Assembly (NCBI GenBank): GCA_017428525.1
Contig: JAFRQQ010000004.1
Span: 1 to 64,000 of the forward strand
DNA length: 64,000 bases
Direction: 5' to 3'
Origin: Clostridia bacterium
GTDB taxonomy: Bacteria > Bacillota > Clostridia > Oscillospirales > Acutalibacteraceae
In this document: piece by piece, positions 57,606 to 64,000 of the stretch
How positions within the stretch are numbered: the stretch's first letter is position 1
Layout: each line of letters opens with the position of its first letter
Notes under the pieces: generated by a model
Databases searched by the model: none
What the model saw: the letters and a program-made list of their open reading frames with translations, nothing else
What the model was told of the DNA's origin: nothing
Program-made: the position numbers and the translations under genes

Positions 57606-58916
57606 ATGGCAGTCAAAATCACAGGGATCGACGCGGGCAGCCCTGCGCAGAAAAAGCGGATTGCCCCCGGCGACACGCTGCTGACCGTCAACGGTCGTGA
57701 AATCCGGGACGTGCTCGATTACCGTTTTTATCTCAACGACTGCAAGCTGCGCCTGACGCTTCTGACCGCGCACGGCCGGCGCCGCACCGTCACCATCCGC
57801 AAGGAGGAGACGGCGGATATCGGCCTGCAGTTTGAAACCTATCTGATGGACAGGCAGCGCAGCTGCAGAAACAACTGCGTTTTCTGCTTCATCGATCAGC
57901 TGCCTGCCGGTCTGCGGGAAAGCCTGTATTTCAAGGATGACGACGCGCGGCTCTCCTTCCTGTTCGGCAACTATATCACGCTGACGAACCTGACGGACGC
58001 CGAGGCGGACCGCATCATCGAAATGCACATCAGCCCGGTGAATGTGTCGGTGCACACGATGGACCCGGTCCTGCGCGTGCAGATGATGAAGAATCGCTTT
58101 GCCGGCGAAGCGCTGCGCTTTCTCCGCCGCTTTGCGGACGCGGGGATCGCGATGAATACGCAGCTTGTGCTCTGCCCGGGCATCAACGACGGCCCGGCGC
58201 TCGCGCAGAGTCTGGATGCGCTGTTTGCGCTGTATCCGGCGGTACAGAGCGTGGCCGCCGTGCCCGTGGGGCTGACGGATCACCGCGAAGGGCTCACGCC
58301 GCTCACGGCATTCACGCCGGAGACGGCGGCGGCGGTCATCGACCTGATCGATGAAAAGAACGCCGCGTTCCGCGCGCAGCACGGCGAAACGATCGCCTAC
58401 GCCGCCGATGAATTCTATCTGAAGGCCGGCCGGCCGATGCCGGGGATGGACTATTATAACGATTTCCCGCAGCTGGAAAACGGCGTGGGCATGTGGACGC
58501 TGATGCGGTATGAATTTGACGAGGCGCTCGCCGCCTGCAACGCCGAGGTGCCCGCGCGCACGGTGACCTGCGTGACCGGCACGGCGGCGTTCCCGCTGAT
58601 TTCGGCGCTGGCGGACGCGGCGATGCGGAAGTTCCCGCAGTTGACCGTGCGGACCGTGCAGGCGGAGAACCGTCTGTTCGGCAGCAGGATCACGGTCTCC
58701 GGGCTGCTGTGCGGCGCGGACATTGCCGCAGCGCTGCAGGGGCGGCCGCTCGGCGACGGCGTGATCATTCCGCCGAACTGTTTGAAAAGCGATGAAGACA
58801 TATTTCTGGATGATATGACGGTGCCCGCGCTCGAGGAGCGGCTCGGCGTGCCCGTCATCAAGCAGGAAAACGGCAGCGGCGCCGCTTTGCTGCACGCAAT
58901 GATCGGAGGTGCCTGA
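57606..58916 (+). CDS. PDZ and radical-SAM (DUF512) protein
   Basis: 436 residues. Residues 1-65 are a PDZ-like domain (ITGIDAGSPAQKKRIAPGDT). The radical-SAM cluster motif is RSCRNNCVFCFIDQLPAGLR, C-x3-C-x2-C. The C-terminal DUF512 part holds DFPQLENGVGMWTLMRYEFD. The family is conserved in Clostridia next to der and is often listed as a possible Fe-S enzyme acting near ribosome or membrane biogenesis; the reaction is unknown. The stop overlaps the start of der by one base. Confidence 0.92.
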   Translation: MAVKITGIDAGSPAQKKRIAPGDTLLTVNGREIRDVLDYRFYLNDCKLRLTLLTAHGRRRTVTIRKEETADIGLQFETYLMDRQRSCRNNCVFCFIDQLPAGLRESLYFKDDDARLSFLFGNYITLTNLTDAEADRIIEMHISPVNVSVHTMDPVLRVQMMKNRFAGEALRFLRRFADAGIAMNTQLVLCPGINDGPALAQSLDALFALYPAVQSVAAVPVGLTDHREGLTPLTAFTPETAAAVIDLIDEKNAAFRAQHGETIAYAADEFYLKAGRPMPGMDYYNDFPQLENGVGMWTLMRYEFDEALAACNAEVPARTVTCVTGTAAFPLISALADAAMRKFPQLTVRTVQAENRLFGSRITVSGLLCGADIAAALQGRPLGDGVIIPPNCLKSDEDIFLDDMTVPALEERLGVPVIKQENGSGAALLHAMIGGA

Positions 58917-60238
58917 TGGCAGGGAATGTTGTGGCGATCGTCGGCCGCCCCAATGTGGGAAAATCGACGTTATTCAATAAGCTGGTCGGCAGCCGGCTCG
59001 CGATCGTGGACGATCTGCCGGGCGTGACGCGCGACCGGATCTACGGCGACTGCGAATGGCTCGGCCGGCACTTTCTGCTGGTCGACACCGGCGGCATCGA
59101 ACCGCGGGCGGACGACGTGATCCTCAAGCAGATGCGGCAGCAGGCGCAGCTGGCCGTGGACAGCGCGGACGTGATCATTCTGGTCACGGATCTGCGTTCG
59201 GGCGTCGTTTCGTCCGACAGCGAGGTGGCGGCCATGCTGCAGAAGAGCGGCAAGCCGGTCATCCTCTGCGTCAATAAATGCGATACGGTCGGCGAGCTGC
59301 CGCCGGATTTCTATGAGTTTTATAATCTCGGCCTGGGGGATCCGATCCCCGTCTCCTCCGTGCACGGCCACGGCACGGGCGATCTGCTCGATCAGGTGCT
59401 CGCCTATCTGCCGCAGGCGCCGCAGGAAGGAGCGGAGGAGGACGGCATCCGCGTGGCGGTGATCGGCAAGCCGAACGTCGGCAAATCCTCGCTGGTCAAC
59501 GCCGTGCTCGGCGAGGAACGCATGATCGTTTCCGACATCGCGGGCACCACGCGGGATGCGACGGATTCGCTGGTCGAAAATGAACACGGCAAATTCATCT
59601 TCATTGATACCGCCGGTCTGCGCCGCAAAAGCCGCGTCAACGACCAGATCGAGAAGTATTCCGTCATCCGCGCCCGCATGGCAGTCGAGCGCGCGCAGGT
59701 CTGCGTGATCATGATCGACGCCACGGAGGGCTTCACCGAGCAGGATTCCAAGGTGGCGGGCATTGCGCATGAGATGGGCAAGGGCTGCATCATCGCGGTC
59801 AATAAATGGGATGCGGTCGAGAAGGACGGCAGGACCATGGACGGCTACCGCAAAAAGCTGATGCAGGATTTTTCGTTTATGTCCTATGCGCCGATCATCT
59901 TCATCTCCGCAAAGGAAAAGATCCGGCTCGACCGGCTGTTTGAGCTGATCAACTTCGTCGACGCGCAGAATGCCATGCGCATCCCGACCGGACGGCTCAA
60001 CGACGTGCTCGCCGACGCGACGGCGCGGGTGCAGCCCCCGTCGGATAAAGGCAAGCGGCTGAAGATCTACTATATGACCCAGGCGTCCACCCGTCCGCCG
60101 ACCTTTGTCTGCTTTGTCAACAACGCGGAGCTGTTCCACTACAGCTATCAGCGCTATCTGGACAACCAGATCCGCAGCGTGTTCGGTCTGGAAGGCACGC
60201 CGACCCGGTTTGTGATCCGAGAAAGAGAGAAAAAATGA
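58916..60238 (+). CDS. der: Ribosome-biogenesis GTPase Der (EngA)
   Basis: 440 residues with two tandem G domains: GRPNVGKST at residues 9-17 and GKPNVGKSS about 180 residues later, each with DTxG (LVDTGGIEP; FIDTAGLRRKSR) and NKxD motifs, and the C-terminal KH-like domain (KIYYMTQASTRPPTFVCFVN). Essential for 50S maturation. In many Clostridia plsY follows; here ruvC does, overlapping by 4 bp. Confidence 0.98.
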   Translation: MAGNVVAIVGRPNVGKSTLFNKLVGSRLAIVDDLPGVTRDRIYGDCEWLGRHFLLVDTGGIEPRADDVILKQMRQQAQLAVDSADVIILVTDLRSGVVSSDSEVAAMLQKSGKPVILCVNKCDTVGELPPDFYEFYNLGLGDPIPVSSVHGHGTGDLLDQVLAYLPQAPQEGAEEDGIRVAVIGKPNVGKSSLVNAVLGEERMIVSDIAGTTRDATDSLVENEHGKFIFIDTAGLRRKSRVNDQIEKYSVIRARMAVERAQVCVIMIDATEGFTEQDSKVAGIAHEMGKGCIIAVNKWDAVEKDGRTMDGYRKKLMQDFSFMSYAPIIFISAKEKIRLDRLFELINFVDAQNAMRIPTGRLNDVLADATARVQPPSDKGKRLKIYYMTQASTRPPTFVCFVNNAELFHYSYQRYLDNQIRSVFGLEGTPTRFVIREREKK

Positions 60239-60726
60239 TCGTTTTGGGCATTGATCCCGGCTATGCCATCGTCGGCTGCGGCGTGGTGGAATTTCAGAGC
60301 AATCATTTCCGGATGCTGCATTACGGCGCGGTGACCACCGAAGCGCATACGCCGTTCAACGAGCGACTGGAAGCGATTTATAACGGCGTGCAGGCGCTCA
60401 TCCGCACTTACCGCCCCGAAGCCATGGCGATCGAAAAGCTGTTTTTCAACACGAACCAGAAAACGGCGATCGATGTGGCGCAGGCGCGCGGCGTGCTGGT
60501 GCTGGCCGCGCAGCAGAACCGGATCCCGATTTTCGAATACACCCCGCTGCAGGTCAAGCAGAGCGTGGTCGGCTACGGCCGTGCGGAAAAGAAGCAGGTG
60601 CAGGAGATGACGCGTCTGCTGCTCAATCTTGACAAAATCCCGAAGCCGGACGACGCGGCGGATGCGCTGGCCATGGCGATCTGCCACTGTCACAGCGCCG
60701 GTTCGCTGATCGGCAGCCTGAGATAA
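60235..60726 (+). CDS. ruvC: Holliday junction resolvase RuvC
   Basis: 163 residues. Catalytic acidic residues: Asp7 (VLGIDPGYAIVGCG), Glu67 (AMAIEKLFF), and Asp140 and Asp143 in KPDDAADALAMAICH. Cuts Holliday junctions after RuvAB branch migration. ATG overlaps the der stop (ATGA) and ruvA and ruvB follow, giving the complete resolvasome in one operon. Confidence 0.97.
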   Translation: MIVLGIDPGYAIVGCGVVEFQSNHFRMLHYGAVTTEAHTPFNERLEAIYNGVQALIRTYRPEAMAIEKLFFNTNQKTAIDVAQARGVLVLAAQQNRIPIFEYTPLQVKQSVVGYGRAEKKQVQEMTRLLLNLDKIPKPDDAADALAMAICHCHSAGSLIGSLR

Positions 60727-60741
60727 GGAGAGAGATGGTCT

Positions 60742-61347
60742 ATGTTTTACAGCATTACGGGCGGCGTCGTATTCACCGATGAAAGCAGCGTCGCGCTTGA
60801 CTGCGGCGGCGTGGCGTTTCGCCTGTTCGCAACGCAGCAGACCCTGCGCAAATGCAGCGTCATCGGCGACGTGCTGACGCTTTACACCCACCTGAATGTG
60901 CGCGAGGACGCGCTGGATCTTTACGGATTCTATGATAAAAACGAGCTGGAATGCTTCAAGCTGCTCACGGCGGTTTCCGGCGTCGGCCCCAAGGCGGCGC
61001 TGGCGATCCTCTCGCAGCTCACGCCGGACCGTCTGGCGGTGTGCGTCGCGGGCGGCGACGTGAAAGCGATTACCGCGGCGCAGGGCGTCGGCCCGAAGCT
61101 CGCGCAGCGCGTGGTGCTCGAGCTGCGCGGCAAGCTGGACGGGTTTGCCGATTCCGCTGCGCTGGGCGATATTGCCGCCGCGCAGAAGGCGACGGTCAGC
61201 TATGCCGGGGAGGATGCGGTCAACGCGCTTGTCATGCTCGGCTATTCCCGCGCGGAGGCGAGCATCGCCGTCGGGCGGCTGGACGCGAACCTTTCCACGG
61301 AAGATATGATCAAGCAGGCGCTCAAGGCGCTTGCAAAAAAGCTGTAA
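60742..61347 (+). CDS. ruvA: Holliday junction DNA helicase subunit RuvA
   Basis: 201 residues. OB-fold start FYSITGGVVFTDESSVALDC, two helix-hairpin-helix motifs (LLTAVSGVGPKAALAILSQL; AITAAQGVGPKLAQRVVLEL) and the C-terminal RuvB-binding domain (EDAVNALVMLGYSRAEASIA). Tetramer that holds the junction. 12 bp before ruvB. Confidence 0.97.
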   Translation: MFYSITGGVVFTDESSVALDCGGVAFRLFATQQTLRKCSVIGDVLTLYTHLNVREDALDLYGFYDKNELECFKLLTAVSGVGPKAALAILSQLTPDRLAVCVAGGDVKAITAAQGVGPKLAQRVVLELRGKLDGFADSAALGDIAAAQKATVSYAGEDAVNALVMLGYSRAEASIAVGRLDANLSTEDMIKQALKALAKKL

Positions 61348-61359
61348 GGGAAACGGATT

Positions 61360-62391
61360 ATGGAGTTTGATTACGAAAACAGGATCGTCGGCCCGGAATA
61401 CGCGGCCGAGGAGGATCGGGAGATCGAGCTGTCCCTGCGGCCGAAGACGCTCGCGGAGTATATCGGGCAGGAAAAGGCAAAAGAGAATCTTTCCATTTAT
61501 ATTGAGGCTGCGCGCCGCCGCGGCGAGCCGCTCGACCATGTGCTGCTCTATGGCCCGCCGGGTCTGGGCAAAACCACGCTCGCCGGCATCATCGCCAATG
61601 AAATGGGCGTCAACTTTCGCGTCACCAGCGGCCCGGCCATCGAAAAACCCGGCGATCTGGCGGCGCTGCTGACCAATCTCAGCGAGGGCGACGTGCTGTT
61701 CATCGACGAGATCCATCGCCTTTCCCGCGCGGTGGAGGAGGTGCTGTATCCCGCCATGGAAGATCATGTGCTGGATATCATCATCGGCAAGGGGCCGTCT
61801 GCGCGGTCGATCCGGCTGGATCTGCACCGCTTCACGCTCGTGGGCGCCACGACCCGCGCCGGGCAGCTGAGCGCCCCGCTGCGCGACCGCTTCGGCGTGA
61901 TCGCCCGTCTGGAGCTGTATTCCTCCGAGGAGCTCGCGCAGATCGTCAACCGCAGCGCAGGAATCCTCGGCATCGAGATCGATCCCGCCGGCGCGCTGGA
62001 GATCGCCTCCCGTTCCCGCGGTACGCCGCGTATCGCCAACCGTCTGCTCAAGCGTGCGCGCGACTATGCGCAGGTTGTCTGCGACGGCGTGCTCACGCGC
62101 GAAGCTGCCGGGCTGGCGCTGGATAAAATGGAGATCGACGCGCTCGGGCTGGACGCCATCGACCGGCGTCTGCTGACCACGATGATCCGGAATTACAACG
62201 GCGGCCCGGTCGGGCTGGAAACCATTGCGGCCGTGATCGGCGAAGAAGCGATCACGATCGAGGACGTCTATGAGCCGTATCTGATGCAGCTCGGCTTCCT
62301 GAGCCGTACCCCGCGCGGGCGCATGGTCTCTCCGGCGGGTTACGCGCATCTGGGCATCCCGATGCCCGGGCAGCAAAGAATGGATGTTTGA
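61360..62391 (+). CDS. ruvB: Holliday junction DNA helicase subunit RuvB
   Basis: 343 residues. [20 protein letters not shown], Walker [10 protein letters not shown], Walker B FIDEIHRL, sensor 1 GATTRAG, and the arginine finger in [11 protein letters not shown]. The C-terminal winged helix includes [20 protein letters not shown]. Hexameric motor of branch migration. Confidence 0.98.
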   Translation: MEFDYENRIVGPEYAAEEDREIELSLRPKTLAEYIGQEKAKENLSIYIEAARRRGEPLDHVLLYGPPGLGKTTLAGIIANEMGVNFRVTSGPAIEKPGDLAALLTNLSEGDVLFIDEIHRLSRAVEEVLYPAMEDHVLDIIIGKGPSARSIRLDLHRFTLVGATTRAGQLSAPLRDRFGVIARLELYSSEELAQIVNRSAGILGIEIDPAGALEIASRSRGTPRIANRLLKRARDYAQVVCDGVLTREAAGLALDKMEIDALGLDAIDRRLLTTMIRNYNGGPVGLETIAAVIGEEAITIEDVYEPYLMQLGFLSRTPRGRMVSPAGYAHLGIPMPGQQRMDV

Positions 62392-62394
62392 CAC

Positions 62395-63264
62395 ATGAGA
62401 GTGTTTCAGGATTGGAAAGACTATACGCTGATCGACTGCAGCGCCGGCGAGCGGCTGGAGCGCTGGGGTGATCAGGTGCTGATCCGCCCGGATCCGCAGG
62501 TGATCTGGCAGACGCCGAAAACCCATCCCCTCTGGCAGAATCCCCACGCGGTCTATCACCGCGCGAACACCGGCGGCGGGCAGTGGGAAGTGCGCATAAA
62601 AATGCCCGCGGTCTGGCAGATCGGGCTGGGCGCGCTGCGCTTCAACATCAAAACCATGGGCTTCAAGCATACCGGCCTGTTCCCGGAGCAGGCGGTGAAC
62701 TGGGAGATGACCGCGCAGGTGATCCGCAATGCCGGACGTCCGGTCAGGGTGCTGAATCTCTTTGCCTATACCGGCGGCGCGACGGTCGCCGCTCTGCAGG
62801 CGGGCGCGCAGGTGACCCATGTGGACGCCTCCAAGGGCATGACCGCCTGGGCGAAGGAAAACGCCGTTGCCAGCGGCGTGGCGGACCGGCCGGTGCGCTG
62901 GCTGGTGGATGACTGCATCAAATTCGTGCAGCGCGAGATCCGTCGCGGCAATACCTACGATATCATCATTATGGACCCGCCGTCCTACGGGCGCGGCCCG
63001 GGCGGCGAGGTCTGGAAGCTGGAAAACGAAGTCTTCGGCTTCGTGGAGCTGTGTGCGCAGGTGCTCTCCGACGCGCCGCTGATGGTGCTGATCAATTCCT
63101 ACACCACCGGCCTGTCGCCGAGCGTGATGGAATACATCCTCGGCGAGACCGTGCAGCGTACCCGCGGCGGCGTGACCGAAAGCGATGAGATCGGTCTGCC
63201 GGTCGCTTCCAGGCCCGGACGCGTGCTGCCTTGCGGCGCGAGCGCGATCTGGCGCGCAGAATGA
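62395..63264 (+). CDS. Class I SAM-dependent methyltransferase, RlmI/RlmK-like
   Basis: 289 residues. SAM motif [20 protein letters not shown], acidic motif II in [18 protein letters not shown], and the base-flipping motif [21 protein letters not shown] near the end. This set is that of PF10672-type methyltransferases such as RlmI and RlmK, which methylate cytosine-C5 or guanine-N7 in 23S rRNA; an rRNA target is inferred. No PUA domain is present, unlike RlmI. Starts 4 bp after ruvB. Confidence 0.85.
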   Translation: MRVFQDWKDYTLIDCSAGERLERWGDQVLIRPDPQVIWQTPKTHPLWQNPHAVYHRANTGGGQWEVRIKMPAVWQIGLGALRFNIKTMGFKHTGLFPEQAVNWEMTAQVIRNAGRPVRVLNLFAYTGGATVAALQAGAQVTHVDASKGMTAWAKENAVASGVADRPVRWLVDDCIKFVQREIRRGNTYDIIIMDPPSYGRGPGGEVWKLENEVFGFVELCAQVLSDAPLMVLINSYTTGLSPSVMEYILGETVQRTRGGVTESDEIGLPVASRPGRVLPCGASAIWRAE

Positions 63265-63286
63265 ATCATCAGAGAAAGAGAAACGC

Positions 63287-64000
63287 ATGAACGATACGAT
63301 CATTGAATTTGAAAACGTGACCTTCACCTATGACAGCGAGGAAGGCGAGGCGCCCAAAACGCCCGCGCTGCGCAATGTGACGCTGCGTGTGAAGCGGGGC
63401 GAATTCCTTGCCGTGCTCGGCCACAACGGCTCCGGCAAAAGCACGCTGGCCAAGCTCTGCAACGCCATTTATACGCCGCAGTCCGGCGTCGTGCGCGTCA
63501 ACGGGCTGGTCGGCGACACGGAGGAAAAAGCGGATCAGATCCGCCGCATCGTCGGCATGGTGTTTCAGAATCCGGACAATCAGATCGTCGCCACGATCGT
63601 GGAGGACGACGTTGCCTTCGGGCCGGAAAACCTCGGCGTGGAGCCGCAGGAGATCCGCCGCCGCGTGGACGACGCACTCAGGGCGGTCAACATGTATGAA
63701 TTCCGCCTGCGCGAGCCGCACAAGCTCTCCGGCGGGCAGAAGCAGCGCGTGGCGATCGCCGGCGTGCTGGCCATGCAGACCGACTGCATCGTGCTCGACG
63801 AGCCGACGGCGATGCTGGATCCCAAGGGCCGGGAGGAGGTCATGTCGACCGTCCACCGTCTGAATGAAGAGATGGGCATCACGGTGATCCTTGTGACGCA
63901 TTTCATGGATGAAGCTGTTGACGCGGATCGCGTGGTCGTGATGGACAGCGGCCGCATCGTAATGCAGGGCACGCCTGCGCAGGTCTTTTCGCAGGTGGAT
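63287..64000 (+). CDS. ecfA1: Energy-coupling factor transporter ATPase 1 (partial, 3' end outside window)
   Basis: First 238 codons, still open at the right edge. Walker [11 protein letters not shown]-loop [19 protein letters not shown], signature LSGGQKQR, Walker [14 protein letters not shown] and switch His VTHFMDEAV are intact. The QNPDNQ Q-loop with VAFGPENLG is characteristic of EcfA. Drives uptake of vitamins or metals with EcfA2 and EcfT, which normally follow just downstream, outside this window. Confidence 0.93.
   Translation, partial: MNDTIIEFENVTFTYDSEEGEAPKTPALRNVTLRVKRGEFLAVLGHNGSGKSTLAKLCNAIYTPQSGVVRVNGLVGDTEEKADQIRRIVGMVFQNPDNQIVATIVEDDVAFGPENLGVEPQEIRRRVDDALRAVNMYEFRLREPHKLSGGQKQRVAIAGVLAMQTDCIVLDEPTAMLDPKGREEVMSTVHRLNEEMGITVILVTHFMDEAVDADRVVVMDSGRIVMQGTPAQVFSQVD

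Noticed and set aside
60154..63327. A 1057-codon open frame on the minus strand
   Set aside because: It is antisense to der, ruvC, ruvA, ruvB and the methyltransferase, all with clear motifs. GC-rich third positions leave the opposite strand free of stops; the protein is R/H-rich and has no recognisable domain.

Overview
The window looks like a chromosomal segment of a GC-rich, spore-forming, anaerobic Clostridia-class Firmicute, probably close to the Oscillospiraceae/Ruminococcaceae of animal guts. The evidence is the spore genes (yqfC, yqfD, a ylbJ-type gene, spoIIP and an alpha/beta-type small acid-soluble spore protein), Firmicute housekeeping neighbours (obg, mrnC, the PDZ/radical-SAM gene next to der, tmcAL, an ECF-transporter ATPase), acetate kinase, many secreted or lipid-anchored proteins and several Fe-S/flavin reductases. 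No rRNA, tRNA, CRISPR array, transposase or phage gene was found. The taxonomic call is inference from gene content and base composition.

Layout. 1-1.4 kb: the end of an unknown gene and two small secreted-protein genes. 1.4-6.8 kb: the spore pair yqfCD, a divergent ylbJ-type gene, a four-Cys protein, a sialidase-fold protein and a large helix-turn-helix protein. 6.8-9.6 kb: DUF2975, Xre regulator and DUF4173 behind a promoter with a direct-repeat operator. 9.6-15.2 kb: a patch with lower-GC genes holding a lipoprotein, a membrane protein, a secreted protein, an Xre regulator and a secreted papain-like (C1) peptidase. The peptidase has two matching 19-bp operator-like palindromes at its promoter. 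15.2-21.4 kb: three flavoenzymes (geranylgeranyl-reductase-like, phytoene-desaturase-like, ferredoxin-reductase/[2Fe-2S]) around an LCAT-like lipase. 22-25.4 kb: a complete polar amino-acid ABC transporter overlapping a DapF-fold racemase. 25.4-27.5 kb: an old-yellow-enzyme/2,4-dienoyl-CoA-reductase-like protein. 28-32 kb: a spore DNA-binding protein, a CHAP-domain wall hydrolase, a tandem cystatin-like lipoprotein and a MATE exporter.

32-41.4 kb: a sugar-kinase/CBM9-like operon, ackA, tmcAL, a phosphopantetheinyl transferase divergent from an acyl-CoA ligase, maf-NUDIX and an M14 carboxypeptidase. 41.4-45.4 kb: a three-gene sugar-acid oxidoreductase operon with an unusual TIM-barrel/Gfo-Idh fusion. 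45.8-50.3 kb: spoIIP and a flavoprotein/membrane-glycosyltransferase pair. 50.4-53.4 kb: a leftward operon of ECF sigma factor, anti-sigma-like protein and two surface proteins. 53.5-64 kb: housekeeping genes (yebC, yitT-type, mrnC, obg; then radical-SAM, der, ruvC, ruvA, ruvB, a methyltransferase and the start of ecfA1).

How it fits together. Two secreted families (a Big_3-like Ig domain protein and a PrcB-like protein) sit side by side at both 0.3-1.3 kb and 50.4-52.1 kb, the second time under an ECF sigma factor. A papain-like protease and a tandem cystatin-like lipoprotein occur about 15 kb apart, which suggests a protease/inhibitor pair at the cell surface. The 15-21 kb block could be a lipid or isoprenoid double-bond-reducing module. 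These three are the best candidates for undescribed biology; all functional links are inference from sequence and context.
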